From the NCBI GenBank assembly GCA_002708905.1, contig PAPM01000034.1, forward strand, positions 186,001 through 250,000: a DNA stretch of 64,000 nt, given 5' to 3'. A program made the position numbers and the translations under genes. The DNA comes from Pseudomonadales bacterium (GTDB taxonomy: Bacteria; Pseudomonadota; Gammaproteobacteria; Pseudomonadales; Ketobacteraceae). Positions within the stretch are counted from its first letter, which is position 1. The number at the start of each line of letters is the position of its first letter. Shown here in pieces: positions 28,988 to 37,954 of the stretch. Below the pieces are notes generated by a model that ran no database searches, was not told where the DNA came from, and saw nothing but the letters and a program-made list of their open reading frames with translations.

Positions 28988-29063
28988 CCTCGTTGTAATG
29001 AGGCTCACTCTAGAGATTGATTGTTACAGAATGCAGTATGATTTGGTTTCAGTTGTATGAAAT
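28988..29063 (-). promoter_or_regulatory. phn operon control region: near-palindrome and candidate Pho box
   Basis: Two elements lie upstream of phnF. A near-palindrome (28988-29003, CCTCGTT-GT-AATGAGG, one mismatch) covers the phnF ribosome binding site and could be a PhnF operator. Further out, 29046-29063 read on the minus strand gives ATTTCATACAACTGAAAC, which matches the two-part Pho box CTGTCAT-N4-CTGT(C/A)A(C/T) at about ten of fourteen positions. PhoB control of phn genes is known in E. coli; both sites here are by-eye candidates. Confidence 0.35.
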
Positions 29064-29109
29064 CAGGACAGATCAATCCAGGCAGCCACCAGTGGACGGT
29101 TTACCCGCA

Positions 29110-30840
29110 CTATTTGGTGGCCTGCCTTAACAGCATCTCTTTACCTATGGCTGGCAGCTCTGAGCGTTGAAAGGCTTTTCCATTCCAGTATATAACCCGG
29201 ATACTGTCCATATGCTCGGGATCAAATTGTACGCGCAACCGGTTGGGATGCCCTGCCGGGTCCAGTTCGAGCACTTCAATAGAAATCGACTCAGTATGTA
29301 CTTGAAACCCAGGCTCCAGGGGTTGCCGCGACAAATCCCGCACCGTTTGCTCAAACTCATTCACCATCCCGTGCTCAGACTCAATAATCAGCACGGACGC
29401 ACTGACACGCTGAATAATAAACTTCATCGGATCGGAAGAAATCAACCACAGCTTCTCCGCTACAGTCTGTTTGTGGGCGAAGCGCATTGGCGTAGTAGCC
29501 AGTGCAATGGGCATACTCACACCAAACAGCAGCACTCTTTCCCGGTTGCTCTCGATGGGAATTGTTTGAGTTGCCTGCAGGCCCATTAACCGGCTCCAGA
29601 CCTGAGGACTGTAACTGAACAACGGCATCAACAGAGGCGACAGGATTAAGTGGATGGCAAACAGAGCATAGGCCCCGAAGCGAATAACTCTGGATGTTAT
29701 CTGGTGCAGAGTAACCGCCTCGAACAGCATACCCAACAATGCCGACGCCCCAATCCCCACCATCATCAAATTGCGATCAGCAGGAATAGTCGAACTAACC
29801 GGTCCCGCCGCCAACAGGCACCCCAACGCCCAAAAACGTGCTTCAGGAGACCGCTTCAAAAGCGGCAGCAACACCAGGAACACCAAAGCGACAAAAAACA
29901 GAGAAAACAAAGAAAAAATCACCATGCCTTTTGGATTGAAACCAAACACATCGGCAGGTATCAAGCCAAACTGGGCAAACAACAGTACGGGAATTCTTTC
30001 CCAAACCTTACTCAGAAAAATCAGTGGGGACTCAAGGGGGTCAATATAATTAGTGTCTGAGTTGTCGGCGCCAAAATTGCCAAGTTTATAGAGCAGCCAC
30101 CATGCAATGCTTATCACCACATATGGCCAGAGTGCTATGAGTGCCTTCCCGGGCCCGGCCTTGTCTGCCATCAGGGCGTATGCGCCTAGGTAGGCGCAAG
30201 TGCTGATGCCCAGTTCTCCACTGAACAAACTGCACAACAACCAGAAGAGACTGACCAGCAAGGTGCGCAACCCGCCTGTATCCCGCCAATCCAGGTACCA
30301 TAACAGACACAGCACGCCAAACAGGCTGGCCATAATTGCATTGCGGTTGGCCACCCAACTCAAACTCAGACCGTGCGTGCTATCCCATAGATAAACGGCC
30401 AACGCACCAGCCACTGCCAAAGGAGACATCTGCATTCGGCTATACAGGCGCTGCAGTGCCGCCCCCAGCCCCAGATACAAAACAAGACTGTGGACATGCA
30501 TCATCAGCGCTGAATTCCGCCATAACTGATGGTCCAACCAATGGCTCAGCTCTGCGAGCGGACGCCAAAACTGGTAGCGGAAACCCTCATAGGTCCACCA
30601 CGGAATCACCCCTCGATCGATTAATACTTGGGTACGTTCCGGAGAGGCATCAACCCAGGAGAACAATCCAAATAAAGACCAGTCATTAGCAGGTGGAATA
30701 TCGATATCAGGATGCAGCAAAGCGTAATGAATGTAATCATCCCCTAACCAGCCGGAGAAAAGGGCAGGCAGAGTCAGCACGATAGTAATGACCACCAGCG
30801 CCCAGTAGGGGAAATATTGTAACCTGTTCAGGTATACCAT
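29110..30840 (-). CDS. Polytopic membrane protein, GT-C glycosyltransferase-like (copy 1)
   Basis: The 576-residue protein has about ten membrane segments up to residue ~400 and a polar C-terminal domain of ~150 residues. In the first outer loop it has a DDY motif (WLGDDYIHYA), reminiscent of the acidic pair used by GT-C lipid-linked sugar transferases, then WRPLAELSHWLDH, LSWVANRN and SGELGIS. I do not recognise a named family. It is clearly paralogous to 37955-39904, sharing the order DDY, RP..., HWLD, HSLV, SWVA.RN, S.E.GI and YxDP..SP. It lies 32 bases downstream of the acyltransferase gene, so the two are probably co-transcribed and may act on surface glycans. Function is inferred from topology only. 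Confidence 0.65.
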   Translation of the reverse strand: MVYLNRLQYFPYWALVVITIVLTLPALFSGWLGDDYIHYALLHPDIDIPPANDWSLFGLFSWVDASPERTQVLIDRGVIPWWTYEGFRYQFWRPLAELSHWLDHQLWRNSALMMHVHSLVLYLGLGAALQRLYSRMQMSPLAVAGALAVYLWDSTHGLSLSWVANRNAIMASLFGVLCLLWYLDWRDTGGLRTLLVSLFWLLCSLFSGELGISTCAYLGAYALMADKAGPGKALIALWPYVVISIAWWLLYKLGNFGADNSDTNYIDPLESPLIFLSKVWERIPVLLFAQFGLIPADVFGFNPKGMVIFSLFSLFFVALVFLVLLPLLKRSPEARFWALGCLLAAGPVSSTIPADRNLMMVGIGASALLGMLFEAVTLHQITSRVIRFGAYALFAIHLILSPLLMPLFSYSPQVWSRLMGLQATQTIPIESNRERVLLFGVSMPIALATTPMRFAHKQTVAEKLWLISSDPMKFIIQRVSASVLIIESEHGMVNEFEQTVRDLSRQPLEPGFQVHTESISIEVLELDPAGHPNRLRVQFDPEHMDSIRVIYWNGKAFQRSELPAIGKEMLLRQATK

Positions 30841-30872
30841 AGAGCCACGCCGCTTCTCTTGCCGTAAACCGA

Positions 30873-31802
30873 TTAAGCTACCTGTTCAGTGTCTTTGCCA
30901 CTGTATAACGTTGTGAAGGGCAATTTGAAAGGATGCCGCTTTCCGTTCAGCAACCAACCTATAAAAGTAGAACGTACCAGTAGGTGATAACTCAACACAC
31001 TTAACGACAAGGTCATGATCAGGACCAGGGAGAACTTAATTTCACGCGCTATCGGCCAATGCTCTATCAACATCGGTACCGCGACCGTTATCGGCAAATG
31101 TATCAGGTAAACCCAATAAGACGCTTCTGAAAGGTAACGGGCCAACCGACTGAAATGATCACACAAACACCTATAAAGCGCCAAGACAAACCAGCACACA
31201 AAGGCATAGTAACCACCCAGAAAAAAAGCACCATACCAAACCAGCGCACCGGGATTTTCCTGATCTTCTTGCACATGCACAGAAACGGTAACAACGAACA
31301 AAACCAACATCACCAGCGCGATGGCAAGCTTGCTTCCCCATCGGGTAATACTGTCAAAGAATGCCTCACGCAAATGATATGCAACCATGCCCGTTGCAAA
31401 GTAAAAGGCATACATCAGGAATACTTTATTATCCAAACCCAAGCCTACGGGCGCATCCAGCACATAACTGCCGGAGTAAACATGGATCAATGCAATGCAC
31501 ACCGCCAACCCCCAGGGCAGCCAGGGCGCAATCCGCATAGCTCGTCCATCAGAAAAGATGCGATTCATCAGCCACTGCAGCGGCAGTGCAGCAAACAAGC
31601 CGGCCACCAGAAAGAACACCTGCATACGGAAGCTGTGTATAAAATTGATCAGTATGGAATACCCCTGATGGGTGCCCTCTGACTTATAAGGCCATAATTC
31701 CCCGGGCGGCATATTGTCATAGCTCCCAGCAGCATGCAGGACAATACCCAGCAACATCATGTGAGATCTGAGCTGATCAAGAAAATGAATTCGCCGGTCC
31801 AT
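30873..31802 (-). CDS. Membrane acyltransferase, acyltransferase-3/OpgC-like
   Basis: The 309-residue integral membrane protein opens with RRIHFLDQLRSHMMLLGIVLHAA, the first-helix pattern of acyltransferase-3 proteins that move acetyl or succinyl groups onto glycans or lipids, and has about nine membrane segments ending with YWVYLIHLPITV, another family hallmark. It is shorter than the usual 350-400 residues. The ATG at 31802 follows a G-run at good spacing; a TTG at 31809-31811 is an alternative. It probably forms an operon with the GT-C-like gene. Confidence 0.75.
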   Translation of the reverse strand: MDRRIHFLDQLRSHMMLLGIVLHAAGSYDNMPPGELWPYKSEGTHQGYSILINFIHSFRMQVFFLVAGLFAALPLQWLMNRIFSDGRAMRIAPWLPWGLAVCIALIHVYSGSYVLDAPVGLGLDNKVFLMYAFYFATGMVAYHLREAFFDSITRWGSKLAIALVMLVLFVVTVSVHVQEDQENPGALVWYGAFFLGGYYAFVCWFVLALYRCLCDHFSRLARYLSEASYWVYLIHLPITVAVPMLIEHWPIAREIKFSLVLIMTLSLSVLSYHLLVRSTFIGWLLNGKRHPFKLPFTTLYSGKDTEQVA

Positions 31803-32002
31803 ATGGCACAACCCCCAGGGAACATCCTATATTTCAATCAAATTACTGATTTTAAAGAATCAAATTTACCGCGCAGGTACTTTGCGGCCAACAGTAACAA
31901 ATATCTGCTGAGCGCGTATTATGACTAACCAGATGTACTGATTACAGCGCTGAATTGTACAGCTTGTGTTTCAAAGGCTGTTGCAGCCACTTCACAGAAG
32001 TG

Positions 32003-33472
32003 TCATATTTTGCTGCGTAAGCGTCGGGACACTCCATCAACTAACATATTCAAAACGGCGGTGACGATTATCAAGAGAAATGCCCGCTCATATCGAATCT
32101 CTTCAAACGCTGAGTCAATATAGAATCCCAAGGTAGCCACCCCAAGAATACCCATGATCGCACTTTCCCGCAGAATCACTTCCCATCGATAAAACAGAAA
32201 CGCCAGCATGGCTGGAAATCTTCTGGGTGTTTCAACGTACGCATAGAAAGCAACACCTGTGGGATCATCCGGGCGCCTCACACGGTTTCGATATTCCACG
32301 TCACTGGCATTGGCCACCAGGAACGCAATCAAGCCGCCATTGTGCAAGGCAAGTGCAAACACCACCGGCAAACCCGAAGGGCCAAGCAATAACAGAAGAA
32401 CATAGGCCAGTACCATCTCAGGGGTGCAACGCAACACCAACAAAACAAACCGGCCCGGCCAGCGCATAATCGACCCGGCCAGCACCTGAGTCGCCATCGG
32501 ATAAGCAACCAATACCAACAGCCCCGTCAAAACCACGGCCACCTGGGTTAATAACAGGGTCTGCCACAATCCCGGCCATATCTGCGAATCAAACATCATG
32601 ACCAGCCAGTTCCGGAAGCCCTCCCAATCCCCATCCAATAGCACGCTGGGCCATATATCCCGGGAGACAAATTGCCATAACGAGCCACCGCCCTGGAAGC
32701 CAACGGTGTCGGGCAGCATCCAAATCGCAGCAACGATGTAAGGCACAATCAACCAACGGCGCAACCAGAAACGGATCGAGGCAATCAATAGCAAAAACGC
32801 CCACAGCAACGCGCCGGCCTCGCTGTATTGGCCTTGCTTGAACGCGGTCTCCAGGTGAAACCCCAGTGTCGGCAAGCCTATAAAGCCCAGAATTGCACTG
32901 GAACGCAGCGCACATTCAAACCGGTAACGGGTGTAACTCAGTAATGCAGGCCAGGACTGGGGAATCAGGGTGTAACTAAAGCGTTTGACCAGCCCAACTG
33001 AAGAAGCAATAGTTTGAGCGGGTTGCTGAGATTGCTGATGAAAGATCTCCGCAAATACTTTGGCAAACACACCGGTAAAAGGCACCATGATGGCTAACAG
33101 CCCCGTCAGCGGGCTGATGCCATACAGTTGCATGAAGATAAGCCCCCAAAATAGTTCGTGCACGGAACGCACGGAGGCACACAACAATCGGACAGGCCGC
33201 CAATCAAAGACCAGGGCCAATAGTAATCCCAGAGGCGCTGCCACTGTGATAGCCAGCAACGCAAACGCCACCGTCTGCAACAGCGCGTTCAACAAGGATG
33301 GTAAATCCGCCCAGCCTGGGGTCAGAAGCCCCCAACCGATCCGCGCCAGCTCCTGCCACGGATCAACGGGGTACACCTGAAAATCCACAAAGAATAATGC
33401 GAGCAAAGCGGCCGCCATCATGGCCAGGCAAACAGTATTCAACCGGCGCGCACTGGAAGGCTGGAATTTCAT
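32003..33472 (-). CDS. Fused two-domain PhnE-like ABC permease, predicted selenate importer
   Basis: The 489-residue protein contains two tandem ABC permease domains, each with a PhnE-like coupling segment: about residues 60-250 (IASSVGLVKRFSYTLIPQSWPALLSY) and 270-485 (AFYAYVETPRRFPAMLAFLFYRWEV). Each half ends with a similar ILGFIGLPTLGFHLETAF or ILGVATLGFYIDSAFEE block, showing internal duplication and fusion of what is usually a homodimeric PhnE subunit. It starts at the ATG at 33472, overlapping the ATPase stop as ATGA. With the ATPase and binding protein downstream of selD and selU it probably imports a selenium oxyanion rather than phosphonate; this rests on context and family resemblance. 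Confidence 0.75.
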   Translation of the reverse strand: MKFQPSSARRLNTVCLAMMAAALLALFFVDFQVYPVDPWQELARIGWGLLTPGWADLPSLLNALLQTVAFALLAITVAAPLGLLLALVFDWRPVRLLCASVRSVHELFWGLIFMQLYGISPLTGLLAIMVPFTGVFAKVFAEIFHQQSQQPAQTIASSVGLVKRFSYTLIPQSWPALLSYTRYRFECALRSSAILGFIGLPTLGFHLETAFKQGQYSEAGALLWAFLLLIASIRFWLRRWLIVPYIVAAIWMLPDTVGFQGGGSLWQFVSRDIWPSVLLDGDWEGFRNWLVMMFDSQIWPGLWQTLLLTQVAVVLTGLLVLVAYPMATQVLAGSIMRWPGRFVLLVLRCTPEMVLAYVLLLLLGPSGLPVVFALALHNGGLIAFLVANASDVEYRNRVRRPDDPTGVAFYAYVETPRRFPAMLAFLFYRWEVILRESAIMGILGVATLGFYIDSAFEEIRYERAFLLIIVTAVLNMLVDGVSRRLRSKI

Positions 33473-34197
33473 GAGGTGCGGATTACCCACCCATCATTTT
33501 TGGTAACCGGTGCATTATGATCAAGGGGGGATTCAGTCTGGGTATAGAGCTCATCAAGCTGATCACAGCTCAATGCTTTAACCGGTGAATCGCAACAAAG
33601 CCTGCCATCGCGCAGCACCAGCACCCGGTCAAAGTGCTCCAGTGCGAGCTGGCGGTTGTGCAAACTGATCACGGCCGTTTCATGTTGTTGCAGCACATAA
33701 GCCAACAGGGACTGCGCCTGCACAGGATCGATAGACGAAACCGGTTCGTCTCCAAGAAAAACCGGCTGGTGCCGATACAGGGCTCGGCCGAGGGCAACCC
33801 GTTGCCGCTGGCCCCCGGACAAACGGTCCACTGAGTGCCACAATTTATCGTCCAACCCCAGTGTCTGCACAATCTGTGATATTTCTGCAACGCCCGTGCG
33901 CAAGGGGCGCACCAGATTCCAAAGAGCTGCAATCGTACTGACCCGGTCCAGCCCGCCCATAAATATATTGTGGTAAACCGAAAGCAAATCAACCAAACCA
34001 CCACCCTGAGGTTGCAGCGCACTTAATGCGGATTGCTGCTCATACAGGACAGTCAGTAACGTTGATTTCCCTGCCCCGGACGGCCCCAGCAGAGCGACCT
34101 TCTCCCCACGACTAATCGTCAGCGTGATGTCATCCAGCACCGGGGTTGAACCGTAGCGGAATGTGAATCCATTCAGTTCAAACAGGCTCTCATTCAT
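33469..34197 (-). CDS. PhnC-like ABC transporter ATP-binding protein, predicted selenate importer
   Basis: The 242-residue ATPase has Walker A GPSGAGKST, signature LSGGQRQRVALGRAL and Walker B FLGDEPVSSIDP. The stretch between Walker A and the Q-loop is shortened compared with PhnC (LQPQGGGLVDLLSVYHN follows only about 14 residues after the P-loop helix). The ATG at 34197 overlaps the end of the binding-protein gene by eight bases, and the stop overlaps the permease start, so the three genes are translationally coupled. A longer reading starting at 34263 lies over the binding-protein gene and is rejected. Confidence 0.8.
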   Translation of the reverse strand: MNESLFELNGFTFRYGSTPVLDDITLTISRGEKVALLGPSGAGKSTLLTVLYEQQSALSALQPQGGGLVDLLSVYHNIFMGGLDRVSTIAALWNLVRPLRTGVAEISQIVQTLGLDDKLWHSVDRLSGGQRQRVALGRALYRHQPVFLGDEPVSSIDPVQAQSLLAYVLQQHETAVISLHNRQLALEHFDRVLVLRDGRLCCDSPVKALSCDQLDELYTQTESPLDHNAPVTKNDGWVIRTS

Positions 34198-35047
34198 CCA
34201 GCAGTCCGATGGCTTTGGCCGTCGCCTCGATCGGCGCATAATCCGCATTGCTGGCCGGCACAAAACTTTGCCGCGGGAAGCTGGCCAGCAAATCCGGATC
34301 TTTCATATTCAACAGTGCTTCGCGTACTTTTGATTTGAACCCGTTACCAAAATGTTGGTCCACATCGCCCCGCACTGTCCATTGATAGTCTGGATAGGTG
34401 GGTGTGGTCCAGATTACCTGAACCTTCGAGAGATCTATTTTTCCAGCCGCCAATTCACTATCCCATACGCTGTAATTCACCGCACCTACCTGATAGGCAC
34501 CAGCCTGCACCTGAGCGATCGTGCGGCTGTGGTCACCGGAGAAACCGACCCGGGAGAACACCGCTTCCGGCGCTGCCTTGAAGTGTTCGCGCAGATAGAA
34601 CTCCGGCATTAAACGACCGGACGTGGAACCTTTGGAGCCAAAGGTAAAAGTCATCCCTTTGAGTTCGGACGGCAATGCTGCAGACGGCTGCAGGGCCGCC
34701 GATTTATGGGCAATAAAGTAGGATTTGAAGAACTGGTCTTCATAACCCTGGGCCAGAGCTTCCGAACCCGGCACCAAACGCCGTGCCTGTACCCCCGACA
34801 AACCACCGAACCAGGCCAGTTGCACCTGATTATTGCGGAATGCGGTGATGGCAGCAGCGTAGGATTTTACCGGAATGTATTGAACCTCAACGCCAAGCTC
34901 TTTTGCCAGATAGTCCGCCACTTTGCCAAAACGCTGTTGCAGATGGGATTCATCCTGATCAGGTATGGCAGTGAAAACAAACGCATCAGCCCGGACCAAC
35001 AATGGCACCCATAAAAGCAACACACACCAAAAACGGATTATTGGCAT
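34190..35047 (-). CDS. PhnD-like periplasmic binding protein, predicted selenate-binding
   Basis: The 285-residue protein has a signal peptide (MPIIRFWCVLLLWVPLLVRA) and the PhnD/PtxB fold: FTAIPDQDESHLQQRF, YIPVKSYAAAITAFRNNQVQ, LAWFGGLSGVQARRLVPGS, and FTFGSKGSTSGRLMPEFYL. As far as I recall, the LAWFGGLSGVQAR and STSGRLMPE patterns belong to a PhnD-related subfamily named in NCBI family models as putative selenate ABC transporter binding protein because it sits beside selenium genes. Here it lies eight bases after selU in the same operon, which supports that. Phosphonate or phosphite remain possible ligands. Confidence 0.8.
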   Translation of the reverse strand: MPIIRFWCVLLLWVPLLVRADAFVFTAIPDQDESHLQQRFGKVADYLAKELGVEVQYIPVKSYAAAITAFRNNQVQLAWFGGLSGVQARRLVPGSEALAQGYEDQFFKSYFIAHKSAALQPSAALPSELKGMTFTFGSKGSTSGRLMPEFYLREHFKAAPEAVFSRVGFSGDHSRTIAQVQAGAYQVGAVNYSVWDSELAAGKIDLSKVQVIWTTPTYPDYQWTVRGDVDQHFGNGFKSKVREALLNMKDPDLLASFPRQSFVPASNADYAPIEATAKAIGLLDE

Positions 35048-35054
35048 CTCGACA

Positions 35055-36191
35055 CTACCTCTTGCATATCATTAATGAATCAGCGGACCCGGCCAGAAAG
35101 TCCTGCACCGCCTGCCTATCCCCCCGGAACACCACCAGCTCCTTGCGCTTGCCGATCTGATAGTCGTACATGGGGTCATAGTATTCCACCAGCAGGAATC
35201 GAATCAGGTCTCGATGCTGGCTGGGATCACCTTGTCTGTGGGCCGCAAGGGCGGCTTCCAACAACACACTGATTTCCTTGTAGCGCACACCACCCAGTCG
35301 CTTGCGCACCCGGTACAATGATTTGGTGAGATCTTCTGCGAAGGCTTCAAAACCTGCTTCTTCACCTAAAAACTGTTGCCATTCCTGGAGTTTTATCAGT
35401 ATGTAATTGCGGTAGCTGTGTTCGATGCGCTCCTCCAGGCTTGCCTCCAGAAACACCACCGGAGCCTGCCCCATCGCCTGAGACAAAACAGGTGGCAGGG
35501 AACACCGCCCGATCAATCGGCTCTCATCTTCAAATAGAATCGGTAATCCGGCTTCCTGTGCCTGCTGATTCGCTTTCAACATCGCAACCGCCACACCATT
35601 TTCAAAATTCAGCTGGGTCGGTTGTCCGCCCGGGCGACGACCAAACGCAGAGCCCCGGTGATGGGCAATAGCTTCCAGATCCACTGCGTTGGGCCGTGAC
35701 TCGATCAGCGACGTTTTATTGCAACCGGTACGACCACCCAGTACCAACAACGGGCTATCCGCACAGAGTCGCTCAAATTCGTCCAGCAGAAACCGGCGCA
35801 ATGCCTTATAGCCGCCACCGATTCTTGGAAAATCACAGCCGGCCTCACGCATCCAGTCCTGACAAATCTGGCTACGCAATCCGCCCCGCCAGCAATAGAG
35901 ATAACCGTTGGGATGACGCTCCGCAAAATCCACCCAGGCTGCCGTACGCTCAGCCTGCTTCTCACTGTCTACCAGCTTTCGACCCAGTTCGATAGCCGCT
36001 TCCTGGCCGTGCTGTTTGTAACAGGTCCCCACCTTGGCCCTTTCTTCGTTGGTCATCAACGGCAAACTGACACTGGTGGGAAACGCGCCCCTTTCAAATT
36101 CAACGGGCGCGCGGGTATCGATCAGCGGAATATCATTCAGGAAAATCTGCAGGAAATCCCCGCTATCAGGCTTGGCATCCGGACGACTCAC
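35055..36191 (-). CDS. selU: tRNA 2-selenouridine synthase SelU (MnmH/YbbB)
   Basis: SelU replaces sulfur (through a geranyl intermediate) with selenium at the wobble 2-thiouridine of Lys, Glu and Gln tRNAs, using selenophosphate. The N-terminal rhodanese domain has [18 protein letters not shown] and the catalytic Cys100 in [10 protein letters not shown]; the C-terminal P-loop domain has GGRTGCNKT (152-160), where an Asn replaces the usual small residue before Lys, then [16 protein letters not shown] and EDESRLIG. The GTG at 36191 is chosen because it overlaps the selD stop as GTGA; a TTG at 36206 would add five residues. The 378-residue length is normal. It follows selD and precedes the predicted selenate transporter. 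Confidence 0.95.
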   Translation of the reverse strand: MSRPDAKPDSGDFLQIFLNDIPLIDTRAPVEFERGAFPTSVSLPLMTNEERAKVGTCYKQHGQEAAIELGRKLVDSEKQAERTAAWVDFAERHPNGYLYCWRGGLRSQICQDWMREAGCDFPRIGGGYKALRRFLLDEFERLCADSPLLVLGGRTGCNKTSLIESRPNAVDLEAIAHHRGSAFGRRPGGQPTQLNFENGVAVAMLKANQQAQEAGLPILFEDESRLIGRCSLPPVLSQAMGQAPVVFLEASLEERIEHSYRNYILIKLQEWQQFLGEEAGFEAFAEDLTKSLYRVRKRLGGVRYKEISVLLEAALAAHRQGDPSQHRDLIRFLLVEYYDPMYDYQIGKRKELVVFRGDRQAVQDFLAGSADSLMICKR

Positions 36192-37228
36192 AACACTTCC
36201 ACCCAATGGTCGCCACCCGCAGCTTTTAATGCTCCGATGCTTTGCGCATACAGCCCCTGCTCCGCCAACATCGCCTCCAACGCATTCGCCTGCTTCGGAT
36301 GTACAGCAATCAGCAAGCCACCACTGGTCTGGGGGTCACTGAGAAGATTTCGCCTGGATTCATCCATAGAGGCCAGCTTGTGCCCATAACTCTCCAGATT
36401 GCGGCCAGTGCCGCCAGGCACACAACCCAGCGCGAGATACTCAAGGGCTTCAGGAATCACCGGTACACGATCGAACAGTATGGAGCCCAGTACACCACTG
36501 CCTTCACAGAGTTCCAATAAATGCCCCATCAACCCAAACCCCGTGACGTCAGTCAGGGCCGATACCCCCTCCAGCTTGGCTACCTGGGCACCCACCCGAT
36601 TCAGCTGGCACATGATATCCCGGGCTATATGAGTGTGTTCACCCTTCAGTTTCTTCTGTTTCTGCGCCGTGGTCAGGATACCAATACCCAAGGGTTTGGT
36701 AAGGTAAAGCTTGTCCCCCGCCCTTGCAGCGTTATTCTGTTTCAAATGCTCACGCTGGGTGAGTCCGGTTACTGCCAAACCGAAGATGGGTTCCGGCGCA
36801 TCAATACTGTGTCCCCCTGCTAACGGGATTCCCGCATCCGCACAGGCCTGGCGGCCTCCATCCACGACCCGCTGGGCAATATCGGCACCAAGCAGGTTCA
36901 CCGGCCATCCCAGAATCGCGATCGCCATCAAGGGTTGCCCGCCCATTGCGTAGATATCACTGATGGCGTTGGTGGCCGCAATCCGCCCAAAATCAAACGG
37001 ATCATCGACGATCGGCATGAAGAAGTCCGTGGTACTGAGCACAACCTGTCCGTCACCCAGATCGTAGGCCGCCGCATCGTCCTTACTGCTGTTACCCACC
37101 AATAGCTGAGGAAATTCCGGTAATTTCAGCTGGGAAACCAGAATCTGATCCAACACCTTGGGAGAAATTTTGCAGCCACAACCCGCGCCATGACTGAATT
37201 CTGTCAGGCGAATGGGGAAATTGGTCAT
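36188..37228 (-). CDS. selD: Selenide, water dikinase SelD
   Basis: SelD (346 residues) makes selenophosphate from selenide and ATP, the selenium donor for SelU and, where present, selenocysteine synthesis. The active-site loop is [11 protein letters not shown] with Cys17 and Cys19; the catalytic position is an ordinary Cys (TGT), not an in-frame UGA. Also seen are a glycine-rich ATP site and [18 protein letters not shown]. The ATG at 37228 has the strong ribosome site AGGAGG; a longer reading to 37309 is rejected. It heads the selenium operon. No selA, selB or selC is in this window, so use for tRNA selenation is the only visible role. Confidence 0.95.
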   Translation of the reverse strand: MTNFPIRLTEFSHGAGCGCKISPKVLDQILVSQLKLPEFPQLLVGNSSKDDAAAYDLGDGQVVLSTTDFFMPIVDDPFDFGRIAATNAISDIYAMGGQPLMAIAILGWPVNLLGADIAQRVVDGGRQACADAGIPLAGGHSIDAPEPIFGLAVTGLTQREHLKQNNAARAGDKLYLTKPLGIGILTTAQKQKKLKGEHTHIARDIMCQLNRVGAQVAKLEGVSALTDVTGFGLMGHLLELCEGSGVLGSILFDRVPVIPEALEYLALGCVPGGTGRNLESYGHKLASMDESRRNLLSDPQTSGGLLIAVHPKQANALEAMLAEQGLYAQSIGALKAAGGDHWVEVL

Positions 37229-37338
37229 GCCTTGGCCTCCTAATGTAAACTGGAGAGCAATGATACGGGTTGAGGGGAATTTTGTCAGCGCGCAATTGGT
37301 CAACCGCAATTACTTTTCGGCGTGCCTTTGTGACATCA

Positions 37339-37358
37339 ATTCTACGTCAACGCAGAAT
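37339..37358. repeat. Imperfect inverted repeat between selD and the DJ-1 gene
   Basis: ATTCTACGT and ACGCAGAAT (nine-base arms, one mismatch, two-base centre) followed by a T-run lie in the divergent promoter region. It could be an operator or a small leader hairpin for the DJ-1 gene; no more can be said. Confidence 0.3.
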
Positions 37359-37394
37359 TTTTCTCTTATTGACCAGCGACAAAGGAAACGGCTT

Positions 37395-37949
37395 ATGCAC
37401 GCCAAAACAGCACTAGTTCCCATTGCCGAAGGCTCTGAGGATATCGAAACGGTTTGTATTATCGACGTCTTGCGAAGAGCAGGTGTGGAGGTAACCGTTG
37501 CCAGCGCTATGGGGACAGAAAGCCTGGAAATTACCGCCGCCAGAAAAACCCGTATCGTCGCGGATACCCACATCAACCAGTGCCTTGATCAGACTTATGA
37601 CCTGATCGCGTTGCCGGGCGGGCTTCCCGGAGCCGAACATCTGCGTGACTGCGCGGCCCTGATTGAGTTACTGAGTTTACAGAAATCCAGCGGACGTTGG
37701 TTCGCTGCTATCTGCGCAAGTCCGGCCGTTGTATTTGCCAGTCATCGGCTGGAAAGTGATGTGGCAACCACCGCCCACCCGGGCTTCACCAACAAGCTGA
37801 CCCGATTTCGCGACGCTCGGGTAGTGGTGGACAAAAACTGCATCACCAGTCAAGGGCCGGGAACCGCTCTGGAATTTTCCCTTGCCCTGGTGGAGGCACT
37901 GCTCGGCCCGGAGAAACGGACCGAGGTGGCAGCCCCTATGGTCCTGTGA
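37395..37949 (+). CDS. DJ-1/PfpI family protein (YajL-like)
   Basis: The 184-residue protein has the DJ-1 pattern: ALVPIAEGSEDIET with the conserved acidic residue, IALPGGLPGAEHL, and the reactive nucleophile-elbow cysteine in AAICASPAVV (Cys107). YajL-type members act as oxidative stress-responsive chaperones or deglycases; the latter activity is debated. The ATG at 37395 is preceded by AAAGGAAA; a longer reading from 37212 lies over the selD start and is rejected. It diverges from the selenium operon, and a link to thiol or selenol stress is only a guess. Confidence 0.88.
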   Translation: MHAKTALVPIAEGSEDIETVCIIDVLRRAGVEVTVASAMGTESLEITAARKTRIVADTHINQCLDQTYDLIALPGGLPGAEHLRDCAALIELLSLQKSSGRWFAAICASPAVVFASHRLESDVATTAHPGFTNKLTRFRDARVVVDKNCITSQGPGTALEFSLALVEALLGPEKRTEVAAPMVL

Positions 37950-37954
37950 ACCAC

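Noticed and set aside
36188-37228. Possible selenocysteine (in-frame UGA) in SelD
   Set aside because: The active-site codon was read directly and is TGT (Cys), with no internal TGA in the frame.
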